A model generated the notes under the pieces. It saw only the letters and a list, made by a program, of their open reading frames with translations. It ran no database searches and was not told the origin of the DNA. DNA of 64,000 bases from Alphaproteobacteria bacterium. GTDB lineage: Bacteria; Pseudomonadota; Alphaproteobacteria; Rhodobacterales; Rhodobacteraceae. Below, in pieces: positions 11,523 through 21,226 of this stretch; position 1 is the stretch's first letter, and each line of letters begins with the position of its first letter. The stretch lies in the NCBI GenBank assembly GCA_030432315.1, contig JAUIHM010000002.1:1-64000 (forward strand), given 5' to 3'. The translations under genes were made by a program, and so were the position numbers.

Positions 11523-11685
11523 TTCTTTTCCTTCTGGACGGCGGGACCCCCTGGCCCTTCGCCGCAACGGTGGAGCCTTGGCTCCGTGACCCCCGTACAT
11601 TTGTTCCGGACCGTCCTCGGGGTCGGGAGGATGTCCGCAGATCGGCCGGCTGTCGGAGGGGCCGACTTCGCCCGATGTCAGAACC

Positions 11686-11720
11686 ATTGCGGCGCGTCCA
11701 GGGACTGGACGCGCCGCAAT
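11686..11720 (-). terminator. Strong hairpin in the rpsO-pnp intergenic region (terminator or RNase III processing hairpin)
   Basis: Perfect 16-bp inverted repeat ATTGCGGCGCGTCCAG-GGA-CTGGACGCGCCGCAAT immediately 3' of rpsO; no U-tract. Confidence 0.75.
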
Positions 11721-11727
11721 GAATGCG

Positions 11728-11997
11728 TCAGCGGCGGATGCCGAGACGTTCGATCAGGGCCTTGTAGCGTCCCTCATCCTTGGCGCGTGTATAGTCGAGC
11801 AGTTTACGGCGCTGTGCGACCATCTTCAGAAGCCCACGACGGGAATGGTTGTCCTTCTTGTGGGTCTGGAAGTGCTCGGTCAGCGTTGTGATCCGGCTGG
11901 ACAGGATAGCAACCTGGACTTCCGGCGAACCGGTGTCGCCTTCCTTGATTGCAAATTCCTTGATGAGCTGCTGTTTGACTTCTGGTGTAATCGACAT
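11728..11997 (-). CDS. rpsO: 30S ribosomal protein S15
   Basis: 89 aa: [71 protein letters not shown]. Confidence 0.98.
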   Translation of the reverse strand: MSITPEVKQQLIKEFAIKEGDTGSPEVQVAILSSRITTLTEHFQTHKKDNHSRRGLLKMVAQRRKLLDYTRAKDEGRYKALIERLGIRR

Positions 11998-12308
11998 CGT
12001 ATTTCCTCTTCAAAGGTTGATGAAACCGCTCCGCCAAAGGCCTGTGCCGGGATGTCGTCCAGCACGGTCAAAAACGGAACAGGCCGCGCCACGGGAAGCC
12101 CGCGGCACAGGCGCGCCTCCATAGCCGCAAATTCCTCCAAAGGAAAGACCTGATACCCTGGGCCGCAATTGCGCGTGACACGCCTGCTTCGCGGCGACCT
12201 TTACCCTGTCACGCTCGCGTAACGCTTAACCTGCGACACTTCCGCAGGAAGACATCTGCAGACCGCGCCGGTGTTGCGGCGGGTCGGGAAACATGGGGGT
12301 TCACGGGA

Positions 12309-12728
12309 ATGCAAGGATTTGAGATCAGCAGCCACTGTATCCGAACGCGGGAATGGGACGGCGACGGCGGAGCGGTGCACAGCCACACTCTGGAACTGGA
12401 AGGTGAAAACGACCGCGCCTTCCTGATGTTCGATCCCTGTCTCGATCTCGAACGGCTTGGTCAGGTGGTCGGCTATGTCACTGACGGCGGCGATGGTTCG
12501 CTTTCGATCATTGGCTGGTTTCCTCTCGACGTGTTCGAGAACTACCGCCGGCTTCTCGAAGGCTCCGACCGGATCACCGTCGAATTCGAACTGCGCGACG
12601 GTGGAACCGGCGCCGGATATCTGCGACGGCTCGCGCTGCGGCGCGGTGGCACAATCGTTGCCGCCAATTCGGTACACGGCCCGCAAGGCGTGCGCCGGTC
12701 CAAAACCGCTTCGGCCGGGTCCCGCTGA
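12309..12728 (+). CDS. Hypothetical protein (139 aa)
   Basis: Full-length ORF in the gap between rpsO and truB, opposite strand; no family recognised. Confidence 0.6.
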   Translation: MQGFEISSHCIRTREWDGDGGAVHSHTLELEGENDRAFLMFDPCLDLERLGQVVGYVTDGGDGSLSIIGWFPLDVFENYRRLLEGSDRITVEFELRDGGTGAGYLRRLALRRGGTIVAANSVHGPQGVRRSKTASAGSR

Positions 12729-12740
12729 AGGTCGTGTGCG

Positions 12741-13661
12741 TCACCGTTGCGGCTGGTCCGCAACGAATACCCGCTCGGGCCGAAAGACGCCCAGCTCAAG
12801 TCTGCCGACAGCAAGCGGCTGTCCGTCATGGCTTACCCAGACCGTCGCCGCCGGTTCCCGTACCAGGGAAGGCAGCGTCACGCTGTTGCCGTTGCGCAGC
12901 CGTGCCGCATCCCCGGAGCCGACGGCGTACTCCGGCAGCGCCGCAAGACCCACGGTCAGCGGCAGCAGCCATCCGGTCAGGTCGTCGCCCCTGGCTGCCC
13001 GTTCCAGCACCTCCCAGGTCATCGCCCCGTCGAGCGTGAACGGCCCCGACCACAGCCGCCGCAGCGTCAGCACATGCGCGCCGCACCCCAGCGCCGCCCC
13101 AAGGTCCCTGGCAATCGAGCGCACGTAGCCCCCCTTGCCACAGGTCATCTCGAACACCGCCGTATCCGCATCGGGACAGTCAATCAGTTCCAGCCGCGCC
13201 ACATGCAGCTGACGTGGTGCGATCTCAACCACTTCGCCGTCGCGCACCCGGGCATAGGCCCGCCGCCCGTCGATCTTCACCGCCGACACCTGCGGCGGCA
13301 CCTGCTCGATGTCACCGGTAAACTTGGGCAGGGCGGCCAGTATCGCCGCCCGGTCGGGGCGCAGGCCGCTGGTTTCCAGCACGTCACCTTCCGCGTCATC
13401 GGTGCCGGTGGTCACGCCCCAGCGCACCGTGAACCGGTAGGCCTTGTCCGCATCGGTGACGTAGGGCACGGTCTTGGTCGCCTCGCCGAACGCCAGCGCC
13501 AGCAGCCCGGTCGCCGCCGGATCGAGCGTGCCCGCATGGCCTGCCTTCTGCGCGTCGTACACCCATTTCGCCTTGGCCACTGCCGCCGCTGACGACACCC
13601 CTGCCGGCTTGTCGAGGATCAGCCAGCCATGTACCGGCCGCCCGCGTTTGCGTCTCGCCAT
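12741..13661 (-). CDS. truB: tRNA pseudouridine(55) synthase
   Basis: GWLILDKPAGVSSA..., KAGHAGTLDPAATGLL catalytic Asp motif; CGKGGYVRSIARDLG. Confidence 0.97.
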   Translation of the reverse strand: MARRKRGRPVHGWLILDKPAGVSSAAAVAKAKWVYDAQKAGHAGTLDPAATGLLALAFGEATKTVPYVTDADKAYRFTVRWGVTTGTDDAEGDVLETSGLRPDRAAILAALPKFTGDIEQVPPQVSAVKIDGRRAYARVRDGEVVEIAPRQLHVARLELIDCPDADTAVFEMTCGKGGYVRSIARDLGAALGCGAHVLTLRRLWSGPFTLDGAMTWEVLERAARGDDLTGWLLPLTVGLAALPEYAVGSGDAARLRNGNSVTLPSLVREPAATVWVSHDGQPLAVGRLELGVFRPERVFVADQPQR

Positions 13662-13686
13662 GGTCGAAGTCTCCTGAAAGGCAGGC

Positions 13687-14094
13687 TCAGTCGTCGTGAT
13701 CGCGGTCGAGATCGCGGCGCACCGCCTCAGATGCCAGAAGCGCGCGGGTCCGGTCCATCTGATCGAAACTGTGATCGGCGAGGAAACTCAGCTCCGGCGA
13801 AAACTTCAGATCGATCTCTCTGGTCACCTGACGCCGGATTTCATGCCGGTTCCGCGTCAGCGCCTTCAGCACCACGTCGGTGTTCACCCCACCGAGCGGC
13901 AGCACGAAAACCGTCGCCTGGCGCAGGTCGTTGGAACAGCGCACTTCGGAAACGGTGATTGACACGTGGGCGAGATCCGGATCATGGAGGTCGCCGCGCG
14001 CAAATGTGTCCGACAGGGCCCGTCGAATGACCTCCGCAACCCGGAGTTGTCGTTGGGTCGGCGCCACGCCGGCTGGATTCTTTGACTTTGCCAT
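13687..14094 (-). CDS. rbfA: 30S ribosome-binding factor A
   Basis: QRQLRVAEVIRRALSD..., VSITVSEVRCSNDLRQATVFV, next to truB. Confidence 0.94.
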   Translation of the reverse strand: MAKSKNPAGVAPTQRQLRVAEVIRRALSDTFARGDLHDPDLAHVSITVSEVRCSNDLRQATVFVLPLGGVNTDVVLKALTRNRHEIRRQVTREIDLKFSPELSFLADHSFDQMDRTRALLASEAVRRDLDRDHDD

Positions 14095-14153
14095 GCGGGT
14101 CACATCCTATCGTGCGCGGTCGGAGTCAATAGCGGAACGGAGAGAAGACCGTC

Positions 14154-14993
14154 ATGGACAACCAGGTTGGAATAGCCGTCACCGGCGCGTCGGGCCGAAT
14201 GGGTCAAATGCTCATCAGGGCCGTGCTGGATGAGCCGAACGCGAAGCTGACCGGTGTCACCGAACGTCCGGGCCATGCCTGGACCGGCCGTGATCTCGGC
14301 GAAGCGATGGGCGGGGCACCGCTGGGTGTGACGGTCTCCGACGATCCGCTCGAGGTGTTCGCCCGCTCGCACGCGGTGCTCGATTTCACTTCCCCCGCCG
14401 CCACCGTGTTTCACGCCGAGCTTGCCGCCCAAGCCCGTCTGACCCACGTTGTCGGCACCACCGGCCTGGAACGCGAAGACCTTGAAAAACTCGCCGCCGC
14501 CGCCCGGCACGCGGTGATCGTCCGTGCCGGCAACATGAGCCTTGGCGTCAACCTTCTGACGGTGCTGACGCGGCGGGTGGCGGAGGCGCTGGGCACCGAC
14601 TTCGACATCGAAGTGGTCGAAATGCACCACCGCCACAAGGTCGACGCGCCCTCCGGCACCGCCCTGATGCTGGGTGAGGCGGCAGCGGCGGGCCGCAGGA
14701 TCAACCTTGCCGACCATTCCGAGCGCGGCCGCGACGGCGTCACCGGTGCCCGGGCCGAAGGCGCCATCGGCTTTGCCAGCCTGCGCGGTGGCGACGTGAT
14801 CGGCGAGCACGAGGTGATATTTGCCGGGATGGGCGAACGCATCTCGCTCAAACATGTCGCCACCGACCGGATGCTGTTCGCCCGCGGAGCCCTGCGCGCC
14901 GCCCTCTGGGGACAGAACCGCGCACCGGGCCAGTACAGCATGCTCGACGTGCTCGGCCTCAACGAAGAAGCCGTCGGCATCCCGGACCGCTAG
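14154..14993 (+). CDS. dapB: 4-hydroxy-tetrahydrodipicolinate reductase
   Basis: [40 protein letters not shown]. Confidence 0.97.
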   Translation: MDNQVGIAVTGASGRMGQMLIRAVLDEPNAKLTGVTERPGHAWTGRDLGEAMGGAPLGVTVSDDPLEVFARSHAVLDFTSPAATVFHAELAAQARLTHVVGTTGLEREDLEKLAAAARHAVIVRAGNMSLGVNLLTVLTRRVAEALGTDFDIEVVEMHHRHKVDAPSGTALMLGEAAAAGRRINLADHSERGRDGVTGARAEGAIGFASLRGGDVIGEHEVIFAGMGERISLKHVATDRMLFARGALRAALWGQNRAPGQYSMLDVLGLNEEAVGIPDR

Positions 14994-15036
14994 ACGGCGC
15001 CGGCGCCGATTGCGGCATCAGACCGGAAGGAAGACC

Positions 15037-15837
15037 ATGCGGATAACCTGTCTGAACGGCTGGGGCGGCAAACTGTTCGACACGCTCCGGCCCTGGTTGG
15101 CGAACGCGCCGCCCGACGTGCTGTGCCTCCAGGAAGTGATTCACAGCCCGCAGACCGACCGGGACTGGCTGACCTACCGCGACGGCGACCACGTCCTGCC
15201 GCAGCGGGCAAATTTCTTTCGTGAGGTCTGCGCCGCCCTGCCGGACCACACCGCCATATTCTGTCCCGCCGCCCAGGGCGTGCTCTGGGATGGTGACAAA
15301 CCGGTGCCGTCTCAATGGGGACTCGCGACCTTCGTCCACCGCGCCCTGCCGGTGATCGGCCAGGTGCAGGGCTTCGTGCACGGCTGCTGGTCCGCCGACG
15401 GCTACGGCGAGCATCCGCGGCCGCGCTCCGCCCATGCGGTGCGCGTCCACGACCGTGACCGGAACCGCCCGGTCTGCATCACCCACATGCACGGCCTGCG
15501 CGATCTGCGGGGCAAGATGGACACTCCGGAGCGCACCGCCCAGGCGCGGCGTCTGCTCGCCCTCTCGCGCCAGGCCTCGCATCAGGACGACCTGGCGGTG
15601 ATCTGCGGCGATTTCAACGTCGAACCCGGCAGCGAAACCCTCGCCATTCTCGCCGCCGCCGGCATGACCGAGCTGGTGACCGACCGCGGCTTCGCCGGAA
15701 CCCGGACCTCGCACTACCCCAAACCGGGCCGGTTCGCCGATTACATGCTCGTCAGCCGACCCGACTGCGTGCGCGCCTTCGACGTGGTCCGCGATCCGGA
15801 AGTGTCGGATCACTGCCCGCTGGTGCTTGACCTCTGA
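15037..15837 (+). CDS. Endonuclease/exonuclease/phosphatase family protein
   Basis: MRITCLNGWGGKLF, PDVLCLQEV, ICGDFNVEPGSE, VSDHCPLVLDL motifs. Confidence 0.88.
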   Translation: MRITCLNGWGGKLFDTLRPWLANAPPDVLCLQEVIHSPQTDRDWLTYRDGDHVLPQRANFFREVCAALPDHTAIFCPAAQGVLWDGDKPVPSQWGLATFVHRALPVIGQVQGFVHGCWSADGYGEHPRPRSAHAVRVHDRDRNRPVCITHMHGLRDLRGKMDTPERTAQARRLLALSRQASHQDDLAVICGDFNVEPGSETLAILAAAGMTELVTDRGFAGTRTSHYPKPGRFADYMLVSRPDCVRAFDVVRDPEVSDHCPLVLDL

Positions 15838-15939
15838 CCCTCCGCCCCCTTTAAATATGATCTGGCGCATATGGCCTTCCCCGGGGCGACGGGTTAGATT
15901 TGCCTCAGACCGAAGCTTTCCCCGATTGGCGCCTGACCC

Positions 15940-17175
15940 ATGCTCCTGACCGGCACACCCCAAGACGGGCCAAGATGGCTCGACCGTTCGACCCCGCCGC
16001 ATATCGTCACCCTGATCCTGATGACCGGGCTGGCGACGCTGAACATGAACATTATTCTGCCGTCGCTTCCCAATCTGGCACTGCATTTCGACCGGGATTA
16101 TGCGGTGGTTCAGCTTGCGGTTTCGGCCTATCTCGCCATGACGGCGCTGTTGCAGCTGGTGATCGGGCCGCTGTCCGACCGCTACGGCCGCCGGCCGGTG
16201 TCTCTGGTCTGCGCGGTGATCTTCCTGTTTGCCACGCTCGGCTGCATCTGGGCGCCGAACTTCGAGGCTTTCCTCGTCTTCCGCCTGCTGCAAACCGCCA
16301 TTGCCTCGTCGATCGCCATCAGCCGCGCCATTGTCCGTGACATGGTGCCGCCTGAACAGGCGGCGAGCAAAATCGCCTACGTGACCATGGGCATGGCCGT
16401 GGCGCCGATGATCGGCCCGGTGATCGGCGGGTTTCTCGAACTCTGGTTCGGCTGGCACGCCGTGTTCTGGATGATCTTTGTCTTCGGTCTGCTGGTCACA
16501 TGGATGCTCTGGGCCGATCTCGGCGAAACCAATCTGACCCCCAGCACCAGTTTTCGCGACCAGTTCCGCGCCTATCCCGAGCTTGCATCCTCGCGACGGT
16601 TCTGGGGCTATTCGGGCACCGCGGCCTGTGCCACCGGCGGCTTCTTCGCCTTTCTTGGCGGTGGCCCCTGGGTCGCTTCACACGTTCTCGGCCTGACCTC
16701 GGCCGAACTCGGATTCTGGTTCGGCACCATCGCCGTGGGCTACATGGCCGGGAACTACATTTCCGGGCGGTTCGCCTCGCAGATCGGCATGAACCGGATG
16801 ATGGTGATCGGCTCGCTGATCGCCATCTGCAGCCCGGTTCTCAACATCCTGCTGTTCTGGACCGGCATGGTCAGCGCCCCCGGCTTCTTCGGCTGCATGC
16901 TGCTGATCGGCCTCGGCAACGGCATTTCCCTGCCGAGCGCCAATGCCGGCATCGTCTCCGTCCGCCCCCATCTCGCCGGCAGTGCCTCCGGCCTCGGTGG
17001 CGCAATGATGATCGGCGGAGGCGCGGCCCTCTCTGCTGTCGCCGGGGCTCTGCTGCGACCGGAAACCGGCGCCTGGCCAATGCTGATCATCATGCTTCTC
17101 AGTCTGATCGCCAGCTTTCTCTTCGCCCTCGACGTGGTCCGCGTCGCCCGCCGCAAGGGAGATCTCGTCCGTTGA
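15940..17175 (+). CDS. MFS transporter, Bcr/CflA-like multidrug efflux
   Basis: 12-TM hydrophobic profile; IGPLSDRYGRRPVSLVCAVIF MFS motif A. Confidence 0.88.
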   Translation: MLLTGTPQDGPRWLDRSTPPHIVTLILMTGLATLNMNIILPSLPNLALHFDRDYAVVQLAVSAYLAMTALLQLVIGPLSDRYGRRPVSLVCAVIFLFATLGCIWAPNFEAFLVFRLLQTAIASSIAISRAIVRDMVPPEQAASKIAYVTMGMAVAPMIGPVIGGFLELWFGWHAVFWMIFVFGLLVTWMLWADLGETNLTPSTSFRDQFRAYPELASSRRFWGYSGTAACATGGFFAFLGGGPWVASHVLGLTSAELGFWFGTIAVGYMAGNYISGRFASQIGMNRMMVIGSLIAICSPVLNILLFWTGMVSAPGFFGCMLLIGLGNGISLPSANAGIVSVRPHLAGSASGLGGAMMIGGGAALSAVAGALLRPETGAWPMLIIMLLSLIASFLFALDVVRVARRKGDLVR

Positions 17176-17213
17176 CCAGTCTGACAACCACGGAGGGATC
17201 CTTCGGCGAAAGC

Positions 17214-18110
17214 ATGCGCGGCGCGGTTTTCATGACGCTGAGCATGATCGGCTTCTCCTGCAATGACGCGATGTTCAAACTGCTGGCCGGAAAGGTGCCG
17301 CTGTTCCAGGGGATGTTCCTGCGCGGTCTGATCATCTGCGCCGTGCTGGGCACTCTGGCGGCGATGCGCGGCGAACTGAAAACACCAATCTCACCGCGGG
17401 ACAGGCGGCTGCTCGGTCTGCGCAGCATTGGCGAGCTGTTCGCCGGGATCTGTTTTCTGACCGCGATTTTTCACACGTCCCTCGCCAATACCACGGCAAT
17501 TCTGCAAAGCATCCCGCTGGTGATGACGCTGGCCGCCGCCTTTCTGCTGGGCGAGCCGGTCGGCTGGCGCCGCTATCTCGCGATTTTCGTCGGCCTTGTT
17601 GGCGTTCTCATCATCATTCGCCCAGGGTCGGAAGGGTTCAACAGCTTCTCGCTGCTGGCGGTCGTGGCCGTGGCTTTTGTGACCCTGCGTGACCTGACCA
17701 CGCGGCTGGCCTCCCCGAACATTCCGGCACTGCTCGTCAGCCTGATCACCGTCAGCTCCGTCACCGCCTGCACCGGCATCTTCAGCCTGTTCATCGACTG
17801 GGCGCCGGTCGGTCCCCGCGAATGGATGGCGATCTGCGCCAGCGCCACCTTTCTGATCCTCGGATTTCATTTCGGCGTGCACGCCATGCGCGTCGGCGAG
17901 ATTTCGGTCGTCGCTCCGTTCCGCTATTCGATCCTGATCTGGGCGACGCTGCTCGGCTGGGGGATCTATGGCGAGACCCCCGACATCTGGATGGTGGTGG
18001 GCGGGGCCCTGATCGTGGCGACCGGCCTCTATTCGTTCCACCGCGAACGGTTGCGGGCGCGCCATCCGATGACCACGCCGCCTGTGGCAACGATGCAGCA
18101 CCGCATCTGA
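17214..18110 (+). CDS. DMT/EamA family transporter
   Basis: Two EamA-like repeats (MIGFSCNDAMFKLLAGKVPLFQGMFLRG; AFLLGEPVGWRRYLAIFVGLVGVLIIIRPG). A TTG at 17172 is an alternative start overlapping the MFS stop codon. Confidence 0.87.
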   Translation: MRGAVFMTLSMIGFSCNDAMFKLLAGKVPLFQGMFLRGLIICAVLGTLAAMRGELKTPISPRDRRLLGLRSIGELFAGICFLTAIFHTSLANTTAILQSIPLVMTLAAAFLLGEPVGWRRYLAIFVGLVGVLIIIRPGSEGFNSFSLLAVVAVAFVTLRDLTTRLASPNIPALLVSLITVSSVTACTGIFSLFIDWAPVGPREWMAICASATFLILGFHFGVHAMRVGEISVVAPFRYSILIWATLLGWGIYGETPDIWMVVGGALIVATGLYSFHRERLRARHPMTTPPVATMQHRI

Positions 18111-18188
18111 ACCGCGCCGCCGAAATTGCGGCACCCGCCGGAATATTGGATAAGCCCGGATCGTTGTTCCGTGGTCCGGTGAGTTCCG

Positions 18189-19148
18189 ATGCGTTTCCGA
18201 CTGCTGTTTGCGTTTCTGTCGAGCCAAATTCCCGCTGCGGCGGCAGCCATCGAACCGGGTGACATCGAAAAGGTGTTCGGCAGACCGGTGCGCGAACACG
18301 CCGATGCGGCGCTGGCGGTGCTCGGCTTCGCCGCCGTCCCCAGCGAAACCGCCAGCGCCCTCTTTCTCAACTCCGGCGAGGGAACCGGCGACGCATATGA
18401 CTTTCAGGCGGCGCAGCTTGGCGGCGGCTTCATGTGGAGCGAGGATTTCCGGCTCTACCTCGAAGGCTACATCGGCTGGAACCGCTACGATCCGGTGCTG
18501 CTCGTCACCGAAGGCGCGGAGCAGTCGAAACTCGTCACCAAATGGACCGGCGCAGCCGCCACCGGCGGTATCGGCTGGAGCTTTCCTCTGACCGAAGATC
18601 TCGATCTGCGGCCGATGGTGCACGTCACGCTCGGCCGGGTTCAGAGCGACAGCTCCGTCGTCGCCCAGTACGTGAGCAGGCGTCTCGGGGCCGACGATGT
18701 CGATTTCCTCTCCGATGGCGGCATCACCGCCGGCGGTTTGGGCGGTTCGCTGACGCTTCAGTACAAAAGACGCTGGGAAAACGACTACGAGGCCGACCTG
18801 ACCCTGCGGTACACCCGCATCCATCTCGAAACCATCGCCGGCAACCGCGATCTCGACGCCTCCGCCGTGGCCGAAACCGCCGGTCTCTGGTCGCGGCTGC
18901 GGGTTCCGACCGGCACACGCGCCTTCGACCGGCCCGTGCGCACCGTGGCGGAGTTTTCCGCTTCCTGGATGCCCGGCGATCAGGGCGAGGCGCTCAGATC
19001 CACCTGGCTCGCCCAGGTCGGATTCGGCGCGGAGATCGACCTCGAAGAAACCCCGGTTCCCTGGATCACCACCACCCGCCTCGTCGGCCGCTACACCCGC
19101 GGCGACCGGCTGGAAGGCTGGTCCCTCGGTCTCGCCGCCAGCTTCTGA
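18189..19148 (+). CDS. Putative outer-membrane beta-barrel (solitary autotransporter-barrel-like) protein
   Basis: N-terminal signal-like segment, alternating amphipathic strands, terminal Phe (GWSLGLAASF). Confidence 0.55.
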   Translation: MRFRLLFAFLSSQIPAAAAAIEPGDIEKVFGRPVREHADAALAVLGFAAVPSETASALFLNSGEGTGDAYDFQAAQLGGGFMWSEDFRLYLEGYIGWNRYDPVLLVTEGAEQSKLVTKWTGAAATGGIGWSFPLTEDLDLRPMVHVTLGRVQSDSSVVAQYVSRRLGADDVDFLSDGGITAGGLGGSLTLQYKRRWENDYEADLTLRYTRIHLETIAGNRDLDASAVAETAGLWSRLRVPTGTRAFDRPVRTVAEFSASWMPGDQGEALRSTWLAQVGFGAEIDLEETPVPWITTTRLVGRYTRGDRLEGWSLGLAASF

Positions 19149-19201
19149 CGGCGCATTGGCGGCGAACCCGCCGTATCAATTCATCCGCCGGTCCCGGTGC
19201 C

Positions 19202-19232
19202 TTAACAGGCCTCTAACGATTTCAGGGTTAAC
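19202..19232 (+). promoter_or_regulatory. Candidate CtrA-type site upstream of the MCP gene
   Basis: TTAA-CAGGCCT-CTAAC (TTAA-N7-TTAA with one mismatch), followed by GGTTAAC at 19226-19232. Confidence 0.35.
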
Positions 19233-19262
19233 ACGGCCCATGATTTCAGGGAGCCGAACCCC

Positions 19263-20684
19263 ATGCCGCAAACATTGACACCGCAGGTTTCCGCGCCGAC
19301 AGATTCCGAAAGAATGGATCAGCACCTGAGCGAACTGGCCCGGACGGCTGTCAGTCTCGGCGCCGAAATCGTCGACATCGCGGAATTTCTCGACGAGGTC
19401 GATGCCCAGTCCGCCGTACAGACCGCATCCCTGCAGGACGTGCAGCAGGGCGCTTCACGGGTGTTCGACGCCAATTCCTCGGTCCAGGACGCGGTCGCCA
19501 CTGTTGTCGCCAATACCGAAGCCACCATGAGCCAGGTCGAAAATTCGGTCTCCCACGTCCGGTGCGCCGGGCAGCGGTCGCTGGACGTCGCCCGCTGGGT
19601 CACGGACCTGACCGAGCGGATGTCGGCGGTGTCGAAAACCATTTCCGCCATCGAGGCCGACATGGCCGATATCGCCCGCATTTCGGCGCAGGTGAACATA
19701 CTGGCCATAAACGCGAAAATCGAGGCCGCCCGCGCCGGGGCTTCCGGGCGCGGCTTTGCCGTGGTCGCCGCCGCCATCAGCGATCTGAGCAAACAGACCG
19801 ACTCCGCCGCCGGCAGCATCACCGGCAACATCGCCAGCCTCACCAAGTGGATCAAGACCGTGCAGACGGAATCCGCCACCGTCGGGTCCGAAGCCGACGG
19901 GGTGATACAGGATTCCGAGCAATCGGACGCGGCCCTGACCGAAATTGCCGGCCGGGTGCGCAGCACCCTTGTCGAAGCCCGCCGCATCTCCGGCGAGGCG
20001 GCGCAGGTCGGCGAGGTGACCGCCGCCTTCGCCCCGGCCTTTGCCAGGATCGGCACCGGCAATGCGCAGATCGCGTCGGGCATCGGCGACGTCCGCCAGC
20101 GGGTCCACAGCCTGGTCGACCGCAGCGAATCGATGGTCCAGTCCAGCGTCGCCTGCGGCGCCTCCACCCAGGACTCGCGGTTCATTGACCGGGTATGCGC
20201 CGATGCCGCGAAAATCGGCGCGATTTTCAGCAAGGCGCTTCAGTCGGGCCGCATTTCGCCGATCGCCCTGTTCTCGCACGAATACCGGCCGATCCCCGAC
20301 ACCTCGCCGGAACAGCTGCTGGCGCCGTTCACCGGCTTCACCGACCAGGTGCTGCCGCACATTCAGGAAGCGGCCCTCGACTTCGATCCTTCGGTCGTGT
20401 TCTGCGCCGCGGTGAATACCGACGGCTACCTGCCGACCCACAACCTGAAGTTTTCCCATCCCCAGGGCAGTGATCCGGACTGGAACATGTCCAACTGCCG
20501 CAACCGGCGCATGTTCAACGACCGGGTCGGGCTGAAGGCCGGGCGCAACACCGAACCGTTCCTGCTGCAGATCTACCGCCGCGCCATGGGCAACGGCGAG
20601 TTCGTGCTGATGAAGGACCTCTCGGCGCCGATCATGGTGGACGGCCGCCACTGGGGCGGCCTCCGTCTGGCCTACCGCTTCTGA
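19263..20684 (+). CDS. Methyl-accepting chemotaxis-type receptor, apparently cytosolic, with C-terminal sensor-like domain
   Basis: MCP hairpin signature ISAQVNILAINAKIEAARAGASGRGFAVVAAAISDLSKQT; no TM segment seen; C-terminal RRMFNDRVGLKAGRNTEPFLLQIYRR...GRHWGGLRLAY. Confidence 0.85.
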   Translation: MPQTLTPQVSAPTDSERMDQHLSELARTAVSLGAEIVDIAEFLDEVDAQSAVQTASLQDVQQGASRVFDANSSVQDAVATVVANTEATMSQVENSVSHVRCAGQRSLDVARWVTDLTERMSAVSKTISAIEADMADIARISAQVNILAINAKIEAARAGASGRGFAVVAAAISDLSKQTDSAAGSITGNIASLTKWIKTVQTESATVGSEADGVIQDSEQSDAALTEIAGRVRSTLVEARRISGEAAQVGEVTAAFAPAFARIGTGNAQIASGIGDVRQRVHSLVDRSESMVQSSVACGASTQDSRFIDRVCADAAKIGAIFSKALQSGRISPIALFSHEYRPIPDTSPEQLLAPFTGFTDQVLPHIQEAALDFDPSVVFCAAVNTDGYLPTHNLKFSHPQGSDPDWNMSNCRNRRMFNDRVGLKAGRNTEPFLLQIYRRAMGNGEFVLMKDLSAPIMVDGRHWGGLRLAYRF

Positions 20685-20692
20685 TCCGCCGC

Positions 20693-21226
20693 TCAGGCGG
20701 GAACGATCCGGTCATAGGCGTCCCTGAGCCGGACCCAGCCGTCCCAGAACGGCTCGGGCGCGGTGCCCTCAGCGCGCGCTTCCAGAATCTCCAGGTGCAT
20801 GTGCCAGCCGGCGCCGATCATCAGCGTCGTTGCCCGGTCCGGCAGACCGCTGTGCACCACCGTCAGCAGAACCCTGCCGCCGGCCGGTTTCAGATCGAAA
20901 CTGACCAGGCCGTGTTCCCCCCAGGTGAACGCCAGCCGCCGCGGCGGATCAACCTCGGTGATCCGGCTCTGCATACTCTGCTCCGCTGCGAATCCCGGCG
21001 GCCGCGCACCTGGCGGATCGGTCAGCTCGTCATTGCGCCATGTCAGCTCGAACGGTGCCCCGACCTCGAGTGTCATCTCTCCCGCCGCCAGCCAGCGGCG
21101 GCGCATCCCGCCCTCGGTCAGGTAGGCCCAGATCCGCTCAACCGGACCCGGCAGCAGCCGCTGGATTTCCAGCGTGTCCCGGGCAGTGAATTTGCCAAGC
21201 CTGTCAGGTGTCATGATGTCGGTCAT
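20693..21226 (-). CDS. SRPBCC/AHSA1 domain protein
   Basis: LEIQRLLPGPVERIWAYLTEGGMRRRWLAAGEM...RLAFTWGEHGLVSFDLKPAGGRVLLTVVHSGLP. Confidence 0.85.
   Translation of the reverse strand: MTDIMTPDRLGKFTARDTLEIQRLLPGPVERIWAYLTEGGMRRRWLAAGEMTLEVGAPFELTWRNDELTDPPGARPPGFAAEQSMQSRITEVDPPRRLAFTWGEHGLVSFDLKPAGGRVLLTVVHSGLPDRATTLMIGAGWHMHLEILEARAEGTAPEPFWDGWVRLRDAYDRIVPA

Noticed and set aside
14959-16458. 499-aa ORF antisense to the EEP-family and MFS genes
   Set aside because: Spans two well-supported + strand genes and their gap; no domain signature.
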